Source: an uncultured Chloracidobacterium sp.
GTDB taxonomy: Bacteria > Acidobacteriota > Blastocatellia > Pyrinomonadales > Pyrinomonadaceae
NCBI GenBank assembly: GCA_936914845.1
Contig: CAKZGE010000006.1
Span: forward strand, 62,001-126,000
Length of the DNA: 64,000 bases
Reading direction: 5' to 3'
The position numbers and the translations under genes are program-made. Positions within the stretch are counted from its first letter, which is position 1. Each line of letters begins with the position of its first letter. The notes beneath the pieces are model-generated. The model saw only the letters and a program-made list of their open reading frames with translations, was not told the DNA's origin and made no database searches. Positions 17,148 to 25,540 of this stretch are shown here, piece after piece.

Positions 17148-17731
17148 TCTTTAATCAAAATTTTCGATTCTGCCTTGCCATCGCCGGCTTGTGTCTTTTT
17201 GCATTTGCATCTTTTACATCCGCCCAGCGGCGCGATCACATGACCGAAGAAGAGATCGAGATCGTTCGCGACGCACAGGACATAGATCTGCGCATCGAAG
17301 TTTTGATCAAGATGACCGATCGCCGGTTCGCCGCCCTTGGCGTTGACGTTGCCGGTTGGCGGCCGAACGAAAAGACTGCCGATAAATGGGGCCCGGAACC
17401 AAAAGGATCACGCAGCGAACTGCTGATGGATATCAAAAAGCTGATCCAAAAGGCTGTCGATGACATCGACAATCTGGCAGAAAACCCGAACGCCGCACCG
17501 ATTCGCGACGAATCTGAAAGAAACAGCAAACAGGCCAAACGCGACGCCCGCCGTCTGCCGGATTCTGTTCGGATGCTTGCCGCCGCCGCCCGCCGATATC
17601 AGCCCGCCTTGAAGCTTCTCTACGATAAAACAACCGAAGAAAAAGAACGCGGCCCGATCCTTGACGCCATGGAATCGTGCGATGAGATCATCGCCGCCGA
17701 AAAGAACATCCCGGCCCAAGAGAAAAAATAA
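17144..17731 (+). CDS. Exported helical protein of unknown function (trio member 3)
   Basis: 195 residues, no family recognised. The signal peptide is clear (MIFNQNFRFCLAIAGLCLFAFASFTSA), with cleavage before QRRD. The mature protein is charged and helical. Its segment AQDIDLRIEVLIKMTDRRFAAL aligns by eye with the QRDIKQRTKLALELMHLRLKS block of the preceding gene, and both end with a similar amphipathic helix, so they may be diverged paralogs. The start overlaps the previous stop by 4 bases (ATGA). No terminator is obvious before the TATAAT-containing spacer at 17756. Confidence 0.7.
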   Translation: MIFNQNFRFCLAIAGLCLFAFASFTSAQRRDHMTEEEIEIVRDAQDIDLRIEVLIKMTDRRFAALGVDVAGWRPNEKTADKWGPEPKGSRSELLMDIKKLIQKAVDDIDNLAENPNAAPIRDESERNSKQAKRDARRLPDSVRMLAAAARRYQPALKLLYDKTTEEKERGPILDAMESCDEIIAAEKNIPAQEKK

Positions 17732-17866
17732 CTCGGGGATGAATCGATATTTTGATATAATCGCATCGTATTATGAACGAGGAAAAGAATCAGTATTCTA
17801 GTTCACGCCTGCCAAGTACTGGCTTAAATAGCTTTATGAAGGACATCCCCTTGTTCTCCCAAATAT

Positions 17867-18796
17867 TCACAGATCCGTATGTTTCGGAATCCACCCTCCG
17901 CTTATATTCCATGTCATCAAAAAATGAGTTTCCTCTTCCTCGCTTTCGATAATAGGACGAAAGAACGCCCGAAGTAGTCGTACAATCTGTAAAAGGTCGT
18001 TCGAACGTTCGATTCGGTTTCGCGTGATAAATGCTTTCCATCGAGCCGCAACCATCGCGTTCTCTGCAAACTCATCTCTCAAAGCGATTGGCAATGAGGT
18101 CGGAAATCGTGACTGACGATTAGCAAACGTTGCTCGCACGGCTGATCTAATCATTTCTCCATCAAATTCAAATTCTTCAAGCAAGTAATTTATGTCCCAA
18201 AAATCCTTCATCCGGCCGTTTGCTTCACCTAATTTGACCATCGCATCAAACTTTTCTGCAATGACTGTTTCTTTCGGATAAACTTTCAAACGCGGTGCGG
18301 GGAAATCCAAAAGTGTTGGGAAATCTGCTATCTCTGGTTTAGGGGTGACGGCATCGCCGAAGCCAACATCAACTTGAAGCGGTATCCGAGCCTGACCCAG
18401 TTTCGCTGCAAACTTTATCCGTACGCCATGGTATATCTCTTCCTCGCGAATGTGCTCGCCGCTCACTGTATCGGCCAAGAATTCGAGACCATCCTCCGTT
18501 TTAACTTTGCAGATCGAACGAATCGTATGTTCTAAGGTCAAAATGTCGTTCGGCCCAAAACCCAGGAGATCGAGATCTTTCGTAGGCCGATGAGGAGCGT
18601 CGAACCAAAGGGAGAACAACGCTGCTCCCTTCAGGAGAAATCGGTTCTTATATTCCGATACGCTAAGTCGATAGAGAAATCTCTCGACGCCGTAGCGCAC
18701 CAAGACACTTTGGACTTCCTCACGCCGTTCCTTAGCCTTATCCGTTAGGCGAGCTTTTACTGATGACGAAATATCTTTTATCTCTTTTTTTGCCAT
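17867..18796 (-). CDS. abiEii: AbiEii-family nucleotidyltransferase toxin (type IV TA)
   Basis: Toxin half of an AbiE system. Family members are DUF1814-type nucleotidyltransferases that inhibit growth, shown for some to modify tRNA, and they can abort phage infection. The 309-residue protein has the nucleotidyltransferase core LLKGAALFSLWFD followed by RPTKDLDLLG (Asp74, Asp76), a third acidic residue in QVDVGFGD (Asp143), and the AbiEii blocks ETVIAEKFDAMVKLG (176-190) and RMKDFWDI (195-202). It starts 3 bases after the antitoxin stop, the usual antitoxin-first order. All catalytic motifs look intact. AT content is higher than in neighbouring housekeeping genes, consistent with transfer. 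Confidence 0.9.
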   Translation of the reverse strand: MAKKEIKDISSSVKARLTDKAKERREEVQSVLVRYGVERFLYRLSVSEYKNRFLLKGAALFSLWFDAPHRPTKDLDLLGFGPNDILTLEHTIRSICKVKTEDGLEFLADTVSGEHIREEEIYHGVRIKFAAKLGQARIPLQVDVGFGDAVTPKPEIADFPTLLDFPAPRLKVYPKETVIAEKFDAMVKLGEANGRMKDFWDINYLLEEFEFDGEMIRSAVRATFANRQSRFPTSLPIALRDEFAENAMVAARWKAFITRNRIERSNDLLQIVRLLRAFFRPIIESEEEETHFLMTWNISGGWIPKHTDL

Positions 18797-18799
18797 TTT

Positions 18800-19399
18800 C
18801 TACGAAAGGGTGTTCAGATACGGGAGTATCGTACCTTTCACGTTGCGGATCTTCGCAAAGTGGATGAGTTCGTCCATCGTAACTTTTCTCGAACGCCAGG
18901 CATCGCGAAGAGCCTCAAGACAGACGTCAAGTCCGACAGCCTTTTGATAGTAGAAACAATCGGCGATCGCTTTTGCCGGGGAATATACTTTTACTTTGAC
19001 GCCATCAATTGTGTGAGTTTCAATTCCAGCCTTATACACTTTCGGCGAAAAACTGAAAACCCGAAGACGTGTGGTATCCATTTTGGGTATCCATGCGTTT
19101 CGTTCAACCGCAAGCCAGACTTCGAATGGGTTTTGAGTTGTCAGGTCGTGAAAACGCAGAGCCGAAAGAAGACAGAGCACCCCGTTAGGAATTTTTACAG
19201 CGACCTCAAGGACGCTTTGGTTCTCATCGAACTCCGTGCCTTCTAGCGTATAAAGTCCATAACCTACGCGTTTCAGCAGACCTTCCTTGACCGAACGCGA
19301 GATATAAGTTCGCGAAAGTCCAAGTTCGTGCTCAACGTCTGAAGCTCGAAATAGTTTTCGCTTTCTAGCATATGCGAGGAGTTTTTCGCGCCCTGTCAT
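18800..19399 (-). CDS. abiEi: AbiEi-family antitoxin and autorepressor
   Basis: Antitoxin partner of the following AbiEii toxin. The 199-residue protein has an N-terminal winged-helix segment (about 1-50: ASDVEHELGLSRTYISRSVKEGLLKRVGYGLYTL), which in this family binds the operon's own promoter. A C-terminal AbiEi domain follows, with SALRFHDLTTQNPFEVWLAV and VKVYSPAKAIADCFYYQKAVGLDVCLEALRDAW. In type IV systems the antitoxin counteracts the toxin without stable complex formation. A GGAGG lies 12 bases upstream of the ATG at 19399. The pair lies 267 bases from the 3' end of tRNA-Phe. Confidence 0.88.
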   Translation of the reverse strand: MTGREKLLAYARKRKLFRASDVEHELGLSRTYISRSVKEGLLKRVGYGLYTLEGTEFDENQSVLEVAVKIPNGVLCLLSALRFHDLTTQNPFEVWLAVERNAWIPKMDTTRLRVFSFSPKVYKAGIETHTIDGVKVKVYSPAKAIADCFYYQKAVGLDVCLEALRDAWRSRKVTMDELIHFAKIRNVKGTILPYLNTLS

Positions 19400-19580
19400 A
19401 TCTGTTACTCAACCTCCACATATGCGGCCTAGGTGCAAAGGTTTCGTAACAACAGTACTAAAACTTTCTCTATCCGTAAACATTAACTGATTGATTCCTT
19501 AAAATATGTTTCGGGATCACCCTCTTTTTTCTTGGCAATCGTTAACTCTCAAACTACAGATCTTTTTACAATTTTGTTCC

Positions 19581-19607
19581 TAAGATCGGATAAAAAAACC
19601 GATCTTA
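19581..19607. repeat. Perfect 9-bp inverted repeat between abiE and tRNA-Phe
   Basis: TAAGATCGG (19581-19589) and CCGATCTTA (19599-19607) form a perfect stem around a 9-base A-rich loop. There is no T run after the stem on either strand, so it is a weak terminator candidate. It could be the 3' processing or end structure of the tRNA-Phe transcript, or a recombination relic. Confidence 0.5.
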
Positions 19608-19666
19608 TAGAATGCAGATAAATGAATTAAAAACAGGCAAAAGGCGGGTAGGATCGACTTTATAAG

Positions 19667-19742
<76 letters not shown>

Positions 19743-19775
19743 GCTTTCCGTTCAATAACGTCGAGCAAGTTAATT

Positions 19776-19804
19776 AGTCTAAATAAACTGTTTGCGTGTG
19801 TCAA
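19776..19804 (-). promoter_or_regulatory. sigma-70 promoter of tRNA-Phe
   Basis: On the minus strand TTGACA (19799-19804) and TAGACT (19776-19781) are 17 bases apart. They place the transcription start about 25-30 bases before the tRNA 5' end. Confidence 0.7.
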
Positions 19805-19864
19805 ACCCGCCGAAGCAAAAACAACACACTCAAAGACAAGGGGTTGAACATTGTTAAAAAGTTG

Positions 19865-19893
19865 TTGACATGAGCGGCTTCTGGGTGTAAATT
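19865..19893 (+). promoter_or_regulatory. sigma-70 promoter of a candidate small RNA
   Basis: TTGACA (19865-19870) and TAAATT (19888-19893) are separated by 17 bases. No open reading frame with a ribosome-binding site follows before the terminator at 19971-20037. The expected start is near 19900. Confidence 0.6.
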
Positions 19894-19899
19894 GTATTT

Positions 19900-20037
19900 C
19901 CGATCGGCCGAATGCCAGTTCGGTCGTGTCCTCGGTTCTTCTTCTTAAAGAGTAAATTCAGCACCTACCCGTGCCGTTTTGAATGCCGCCCCTGCCCTCC
20001 GGGTGACGCAACTTTCAAAGCGGCACAGTTATTTTTT
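19900..20037 (+). ncRNA. Candidate small RNA convergent with recA
   Basis: A transcript of about 138 bases is bounded by the TTGACA/TAAATT promoter and an intrinsic terminator. Its 5' part can fold CGGCCGAA (19905-19912) with TTCGGTCG (19918-19925). A U/C-rich single-stranded stretch (TTCTTCTTCTTAAAG) follows, then the long 3' hairpin. It matches none of the RNAs I can recognise by eye (SRP RNA, 6S, tmRNA, RNase P). The 3' end overlaps the last codons of recA on the other strand by two bases. Existence is inferred from signals only. Confidence 0.45.
19971..20037 (+). terminator. Terminator hairpin of the candidate small RNA
   Basis: GTGCCGTTTTGAA (19971-19983) pairs with TTCAAAGCGGCAC (20014-20026) in a 13-bp stem with one wobble. 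The 30-base apical region can form a further short stem. AGTTATTTTTT follows on the plus strand. No T run follows on the minus strand, so the signal points away from being only a recA terminator. Confidence 0.6.
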
Positions 20038-21040
20038 AAGCAGCGGCCGCTTCGGCTTGCACCAGTCCCAACACGGTCTTTACATCCAGCTCGATCCTTT
20101 CGCGAAGCTCGACATTTTCTTTCAGAAGATTTTTGACGTTCTCTCTTCCCTGCCCCAGTCTTTCGCCTTTATAGCTGAACCACGCTCCGCTTTTTTCGAC
20201 CACATCATTGTTTGTCGCCAGATCGATCAGATCGCCTTCGCGGGAAATGCCTTCGCCATACATGATATCGAATTCCGTTTCGCGAAATGGCGGAGCACAT
20301 TTGTTTTTCACGACCTTAACGCGGGTACGGTTGCCGACGACCTTATCGCTGTCTTTGATGGCACCGATACGGCGAATGTCCAAACGAACGCTGGCGTAAA
20401 ATTTCAGCGCCTTTCCGCCCGTTGTCGTTTCCGGTGAACCGAAAAAGACGCCGATCTTTTCTCGCAGCTGATTGATGAAAATAAAGGTGGTGTGCGAATT
20501 TGAAACAAGCGCCGTGATCTTTCGCAGTGCCTGCGACATCAAACGTGCCTGCAGCCCCGGAAGCGAATCTCCCATTTCGCCGTCAAGTTCTGCTCGCGGC
20601 ACAAGAGCGGCAACAGAATCGATCACGATCACATCAACGCTGTTCGAACGCACCAAAGTTTCAGCGATCTCAAGGGCCTGTTCGCCCGAATCCGGCTGCG
20701 AGATCAACAGTTCATCGATGTTTACGCCGAGCTTTGACGCATATTCCGGGTCCATCGCATGTTCCGCGTCAATGTATGCCGCGATGCCGCCCGCTTTTTG
20801 TGCCGATGCCGCAACGTGGAGTGCGAGCGTCGTTTTACCTGAGCTTTCCGGCCCGTACACTTCGATTATTCGGCCTCGCGGAAATCCGCCCACACCGATC
20901 GCCGCGTCCAAACTCAAACAGGTGGTAGATATCGCTCCGGCCTCTTCGTGCGGCTTTTCGCCGAGACGCATGATTGAGCCTTTGCCGAATTTTTTCTCGA
21001 TCTGCAGAAGTGCGGATTCGATCGCTTTTCCTTTATCCAT
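20036..21040 (-). CDS. recA: Recombinase RecA
   Basis: Central protein of homologous recombination and SOS induction: it coats single-stranded DNA, pairs homologous strands and stimulates LexA cleavage. The 334-residue protein has the Walker A loop GPESSGKT (63-70), the Walker B-like VIVIDSVAAL, the L1/L2 DNA-binding loop region including QALRKI and FINQLREKIGVFFG, and GGKALKFYASVRLDIRR. The C-terminus is slightly short and Ala-rich rather than strongly acidic. It is monocistronic and transcribed away from the kinase gene. Its promoter region contains a palindrome described separately. Confidence 0.98.
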   Translation of the reverse strand: MDKGKAIESALLQIEKKFGKGSIMRLGEKPHEEAGAISTTCLSLDAAIGVGGFPRGRIIEVYGPESSGKTTLALHVAASAQKAGGIAAYIDAEHAMDPEYASKLGVNIDELLISQPDSGEQALEIAETLVRSNSVDVIVIDSVAALVPRAELDGEMGDSLPGLQARLMSQALRKITALVSNSHTTFIFINQLREKIGVFFGSPETTTGGKALKFYASVRLDIRRIGAIKDSDKVVGNRTRVKVVKNKCAPPFRETEFDIMYGEGISREGDLIDLATNNDVVEKSGAWFSYKGERLGQGRENVKNLLKENVELRERIELDVKTVLGLVQAEAAAA

Positions 21041-21080
21041 TTTTGCTTCCTTTTTTGTATTCTATGAACTTACAACAACC

Positions 21081-21109
21081 ACACTAGCACAAACTTTCGA
21101 ATTTGTGAA
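21081..21109 (-). promoter_or_regulatory. recA promoter with embedded palindrome (candidate LexA site)
   Basis: On the minus strand TTCACA (21104-21109) and TAGTGT (21081-21086) are 17 bases apart, acceptable -35/-10 boxes. The arms CACAAA (21088-21093) and TTTGTG (21102-21107) form an inverted repeat with 8-base spacing that fills the spacer, where an SOS repressor would act. The sequence does not match the E. coli, Bacillus or alphaproteobacterial LexA consensus. Confidence 0.4.
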
Positions 21110-21285
21110 ATAATGTTGCATCAATGAAACGAATATTTTTCGGTTGAAGAATTGGTGATTAAAGTTACTCGATTTTCTTATCTTTTCGCAAGCGGCGAAA
21201 ACAGATGCAGGGCGGAAGATAAAAATTTGAAGCTTTCTGTAAACAGAAACGTATAATATCATTGAATTTTACCCAGAATTGACCA

Positions 21286-23529
21286 ATGGCAGACCTTACC
21301 GGGCAAACGCTCGATGACAAATACAGGATCGAACACGAGATCGGCCGCGGCGGTATGGGCACGGTCTATTTCGCAACACACCTCGGCACAGAACGGCCGG
21401 TGGCGCTGAAGATCGTTGCTCCGCAATTCATGAAGCGTCCCGAATTTGTCGAAAGATTTCGCCGCGAAGCTCGTGCTGCCGGCCGGCTTCGCCACCCGAA
21501 TGTGGTTGATGTCACCGATTTCGGCTTTGCCAATACGCTTGATGGGCCGGTGGCATATTTGGTAATGGAGTATCTTGACGGCTGCACGCTTGGCGAGATA
21601 TTGGCGGAAGAAAAGCATCTGCCGGTTGACTGGACGCTCGACATTCTGGAGCAGATCTGTTCGGCGGTCGGGGCCGCCCATAAAGAAGGCATCATACACC
21701 GCGACCTGAAACCGGACAACATCTGGCTGGAACCGAACCGCCGTGGTGGTTACACCGTAAAGGTGCTTGATTTCGGCATCGCCAAGCTCGAAGAAGCCGC
21801 GATCTTGGCGGATACCGGCGAGCTGCCGCAGCTTGAGCCGGTGACCTCACAGACAACGGCCGGCAAAGTTCAGATCACACTTGCTGAGGCGGCCAATGCG
21901 ACAGCCGCCCATGAAGGCAGCCTGACCGCTGCTTCGGCCGATGCAACGGCACTTTTTGCCGGCCGCACAGCCATCCGCGACGGCGAGGCAGGCACGATGC
22001 TGTTGCCGGCGGATGACACGGAAGACCAGGAAAATATCGGCACTCAGATAATTTCGGCGGATCCGGCCGCAGCCTCCGTGGCGCGGTCTCTGATCGGACA
22101 TTCTTCCACCGGAAGCGACCTGACACGTGTTGGAGCGGTATTGGGCACACCGCTTTATATGTCGCCGGAACAGGTGCGGGGCGACCGGCTCGATCCGCGT
22201 TCTGATATATACAGTTTGGGTGTTATCGGATATCAAATGCTTTCCGGGCGGACGCCTTTCGAGGGAAAATTCGACGAAGTGATGGAGGCGCACAAAACAC
22301 TTGCGGCGCCGCCGTTAAAAGCAAAAAAGGTGCGGCGCAAGCTGAAAGGTGTTATTTCTTCGGCTCTATCGAAGGACCCGGACGGACGGCCCAACTCCGC
22401 CGAGGATCTCGCCAATCGTCTGCGGTCTCGCTCCGAAGGTGTGTTCGGCCTGCTCCGTCGGGCAGGTATGATCTATACGGAGAATATCCGACATTTCATC
22501 TCGGTGGCTACGTTGTATTTCGTGCCCATCATTTTGATCACGACCTTGATGGTAGTGGTAAGTTTTCTTCACGCCAGCGATATCATCTCTTCGACGGCCA
22601 ATAGTGCCCTGTTAAGCATTGCGGCCCTGTTAATGACGGTCATCACCGCCTTTTGTACATACCTGATCATCGGCACGACGACGTGGATCGTCACCCAAAA
22701 GCTGGCTATTCCGCTGCGGCCGATACATCTACGCTCGGTTTTGGCGGCGGCTGATCGCAAATGGCGGAGTTTTGCCACAACCGGCGTGCTTTCGACCATC
22801 ATCCAATTCGTTCTGGCACCGCTTATTTCAATACCGATCGCCGCGACGGTCTTTGCCATGATGGCGGCTGCGAACGGCATCGGCGCTGTTTCCTTTGTGA
22901 CAGCGGCGGTCGTCGGAGCTTTTGCATTGATGATCGGTTTTTTCGGAGCCAGTGTCGGCATGATGCTCGTAGCACCGGTCGTTATGATGGAAGATCTTCG
23001 CGGCATCGCAGCCATCAAACGTTCGCTTTCGCTGGTCAAACGCTCTGCGGTAACATCGATCGCGACGTTCTTTCTGATGTTCTCATTGCCGGTGATCGCG
23101 GCCAGTTCGATCTCCTTCTTTACCATTGCCACAGCAAAAGCTTTCTATCCCGAAATAAAACTGGATTCACCCAAAAAGAATGGTGTCAGTTTTTCAACAC
23201 AGACAACGGAAGGTGAAAATGACGCGTCGATATCTTTGAACCCCTCGCCGCAGGACGGCCGCAGCGAGGGTGACATATCTGATCGGCTGCGCCGCGTCTT
23301 GGTCGATATGCTGATGCAGATCTGTTTGCTGCCGATACAGATATTGACTGCTTCATTTACAAGTGTAATGATCGCATTGCTTTATTTGAAGACACGCCAG
23401 GCCGGCGGCGAATCGCTGCGAGAGCTGCTGTCGAATTTTGAAGAATCAGAATATCCGCAGAAAAAATGGCAGCTCAGAATGCGCCGCAAGGTAGTCAATT
23501 CCGGACGGACGCCCAGCAAGGGATCGTAA
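21286..23529 (+). CDS. Membrane-anchored Ser/Thr protein kinase with extended activation segment
   Basis: Hanks-type kinase of 747 residues. The N-terminal kinase core is complete: glycine loop GRGGMGTVY (20-28), VALK (Lys42), HRDLKPDN (138-145) and DFG (162-164). The DFG-to-APE segment is greatly expanded: about 120 residues separate DFG from GTPLYMSPE (287-295), where some 20-25 are usual. The inserted part is Ala/Thr/Asp-rich and low complexity. After the kinase domain come several transmembrane helices (from about residue 410 on), so the protein has a cytosolic kinase and a multi-pass membrane region. The VWA gene follows after 6 bases and may be functionally linked. Confidence 0.92.
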   Translation: MADLTGQTLDDKYRIEHEIGRGGMGTVYFATHLGTERPVALKIVAPQFMKRPEFVERFRREARAAGRLRHPNVVDVTDFGFANTLDGPVAYLVMEYLDGCTLGEILAEEKHLPVDWTLDILEQICSAVGAAHKEGIIHRDLKPDNIWLEPNRRGGYTVKVLDFGIAKLEEAAILADTGELPQLEPVTSQTTAGKVQITLAEAANATAAHEGSLTAASADATALFAGRTAIRDGEAGTMLLPADDTEDQENIGTQIISADPAAASVARSLIGHSSTGSDLTRVGAVLGTPLYMSPEQVRGDRLDPRSDIYSLGVIGYQMLSGRTPFEGKFDEVMEAHKTLAAPPLKAKKVRRKLKGVISSALSKDPDGRPNSAEDLANRLRSRSEGVFGLLRRAGMIYTENIRHFISVATLYFVPIILITTLMVVVSFLHASDIISSTANSALLSIAALLMTVITAFCTYLIIGTTTWIVTQKLAIPLRPIHLRSVLAAADRKWRSFATTGVLSTIIQFVLAPLISIPIAATVFAMMAAANGIGAVSFVTAAVVGAFALMIGFFGASVGMMLVAPVVMMEDLRGIAAIKRSLSLVKRSAVTSIATFFLMFSLPVIAASSISFFTIATAKAFYPEIKLDSPKKNGVSFSTQTTEGENDASISLNPSPQDGRSEGDISDRLRRVLVDMLMQICLLPIQILTASFTSVMIALLYLKTRQAGGESLRELLSNFEESEYPQKKWQLRMRRKVVNSGRTPSKGS

Positions 23530-23535
23530 GTTGAT

Positions 23536-25254
23536 TTGCTAAAAACGTTTCTCAATTTGGTGCTCGTTGCATTCGCCGTTGGCGGAATGGCTATCAGCGC
23601 GTCGGGTTCGACAACGCGAGAATTTCCGGTCAAAGCTGGTTCGCTTATTGAAGTGTTCAATCCGGCCGGCAAAGTTCGGGTCGAAGCACTCGATTCCCTT
23701 TCGGACAAGGCCGTTTTGCAGATAGCCGCTTCCGACGCAGAAAAAGCTTTGAAGATAAGCTCCGAACGCGGACTGCGTATAGAGGTTGCGGCCGGAACGC
23801 GTATTGATATCGTGCTGGCTGTGCCCGAACGGATGCGCTTCAAAGTTCGGACGGACGGCGGAGAGGTCTTTTTTACGGGAAATTTCGAATCTTTCATTGC
23901 CGAAACCGACACAGGCACCATTGCGGCGGATGTACCGACGGACGATCTTCGTTATCAGCTTTTTTGGACATCCTCGAGACCGCGGGTGCTTAGCGATTTT
24001 GACCTGGAAAAGATCAAGGAAAGATCTGCCGGACGTTTTGAGATCAAGGGCCATCTCGGCGAACGCTTGAAAAATAAAACGCCGAAGACCGAATCGGAGC
24101 AGGAAGCCGATCAGAATGCAGCCGCCGCTGTTTCGCGTTCGGTCTCGATATCTTTGACGACGGCACGCGGCATTATCGTGCTCAACGTACCGCCGGGCGA
24201 AGTAACAGCGGACCTCCGGGAACGCCCGTTGACCGAAGCCGCAAAAGCGATCATCCGCAGCGGCGACGCGATCTTGATGGAATCGATCCGCCGCGCTGCC
24301 CCAAAATATTTCGGTGACTATGCACGTACTTTGCCCCCTGCCAAACGGGAGCCTTTTCTTGCAGCCCGTTCGACCGTCTCTGAAACACCCGGTGAGACCG
24401 TCAAGCGAGCATTGGTCCGCTTCACCGATATCAATGACCGGGCGGTAGCAAACATTTCGCAAAGCGACATCTCCGTCACTGAGCGTGGGGCCTCGCGTGA
24501 GGTGCTTAGTGTGCGGCCGGCGAATGCTCCGGTAAATCTGGTATTGCTCCTAGACGTATCCGGCAGCGTTGATAATTACGTAAATTTCATCCGAAAAGCC
24601 GCGCGGAGCTTTGTCAATACCGTTAGCCCGCAAGATCGCATCTCGATCATAATTTTCAATGACGACGTAAAGACCCTTGCCGGATTTACGACCGATAAGG
24701 GTAAACTTTCCGAAAGCTTAGACACATTTGACGCCGGCGGCGGAACCGCCTATTACGACGCTCTGGCATATACATTGGCGGAAAGCCTGCGTCCGCTGCA
24801 AGGTGAAAGAACAGCGATCGTGGTGTTGACCGACGGCGACGATAACCGCTCGTTCTTAGCGTTCGATTCGCTGGCCGGTGCCATACAGGAAAGCGGGGCA
24901 TTGATCTATCCCTTATACGTTCCCTCAACATTGATCGCCGCATCCGCCTCTTCAACGGAACGCACACTCGACCCGCTTCGCAGCCGTTACACCGGTTTGA
25001 CGACCAAGGCCGAAGGTGAAGGCGAGAAGCTGGCATCCATTTCCGGCGGAGTTTATTACCCGATCACACAGCTTTCGCAGATCCAAGCCGCCTATGACGA
25101 CATTGTTCGCCAACTCCGCACGGCATACATCGTCGAGTTCCGCTCCGCTACACAGCCTCTTGCAAACGGGCGGCCGTCGCCAACGCTGAAAATAAGATCT
25201 TCCCGCGACAATATCCACGGATCGGTCATCAGCGTCGTCGGGATCGGCCGTTGA
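23536..25254 (+). CDS. Exported VWA-domain protein
   Basis: 572 residues. A hydrophobic N-terminus (LKTFLNLVLVAFAVGGMAIS) serves as signal peptide or anchor. The middle region resembles the acidobacterial 'VWFA-related' proteins, and the VWA domain starts near residue 335 with the MIDAS motif DVSGSVDNY; FDAGGGTAYYDAL and LTDGDDNRS supply the other metal-binding positions. VWA domains bind protein ligands through a divalent metal. The start is the TTG at 23536, since no ATG or GTG precedes the signal sequence in frame. Six bases separate it from the kinase gene, suggesting an operon; a functional link to the kinase is only inferred. Confidence 0.83.
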   Translation: MLKTFLNLVLVAFAVGGMAISASGSTTREFPVKAGSLIEVFNPAGKVRVEALDSLSDKAVLQIAASDAEKALKISSERGLRIEVAAGTRIDIVLAVPERMRFKVRTDGGEVFFTGNFESFIAETDTGTIAADVPTDDLRYQLFWTSSRPRVLSDFDLEKIKERSAGRFEIKGHLGERLKNKTPKTESEQEADQNAAAAVSRSVSISLTTARGIIVLNVPPGEVTADLRERPLTEAAKAIIRSGDAILMESIRRAAPKYFGDYARTLPPAKREPFLAARSTVSETPGETVKRALVRFTDINDRAVANISQSDISVTERGASREVLSVRPANAPVNLVLLLDVSGSVDNYVNFIRKAARSFVNTVSPQDRISIIIFNDDVKTLAGFTTDKGKLSESLDTFDAGGGTAYYDALAYTLAESLRPLQGERTAIVVLTDGDDNRSFLAFDSLAGAIQESGALIYPLYVPSTLIAASASSTERTLDPLRSRYTGLTTKAEGEGEKLASISGGVYYPITQLSQIQAAYDDIVRQLRTAYIVEFRSATQPLANGRPSPTLKIRSSRDNIHGSVISVVGIGR

Positions 25255-25345
25255 ATTCTTTTTGTCACCGTGCCAACATCCGCCGTCTCGCCCCTCATTT
25301 ATCGTATATACTGATAATTCTAAAAACATACGGAGGTGGGATCGT

Positions 25346-25540
25346 ATGCCGAGAGGTGATAAAGACGCTTATACCGACAAGCAGAAGCGGAAAGCGGAGC
25401 ACATCGAAGAAGGTTATATAGAAAAGGGCGTTCCGCGCGAAGAGGCGGAAGAATGGGCTTGGCGAACGGTGAATAAACAGGACGGAGGCGGCAAAAAAAG
25501 CGGTTCCGGACGCAAGGGGAACGAGAAGAAAGAAAAGTAG
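25346..25540 (+). CDS. Small basic 'plasmid stabilization'-type protein
   Basis: 64 residues, highly charged, starting MPRGDKDAYTDKQKRKAEHI and ending in a Gly/Lys tail. The pattern of KQKRKAEHIEEGY, then REEAEEWAWRTVNK, then GGGKKSGSGR is a widespread small-protein family often labelled 'plasmid stabilization protein' in annotations. Its biochemical function is not established. The start is fixed by GGAGG at 25332-25336; the longer frame from 25262 lacks such a site. There is no partner toxin or antitoxin next to it. Confidence 0.75.
   Translation: MPRGDKDAYTDKQKRKAEHIEEGYIEKGVPREEAEEWAWRTVNKQDGGGKKSGSGRKGNEKKEK

Noticed and set aside
17731..17866. att-site duplication of the tRNA-Phe 3' end marking an island boundary beyond AbiEii
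   Set aside because: No stretch matching the tRNA 3' end was seen in the spacer and no integrase gene is present.
17773..17952. A 59-codon plus-strand ORF behind a TATAAT (17756-17761), overlapping the end of the AbiEii gene
   Set aside because: No ribosome-binding site, no recognisable protein features, and half of it is antisense to a confident gene.
25346..25540. Toxin-antitoxin or plasmid-maintenance locus suggested by the 'plasmid stabilization' label
   Set aside because: No partner gene, and the surrounding genes are chromosomal; the label in that family is not based on function.
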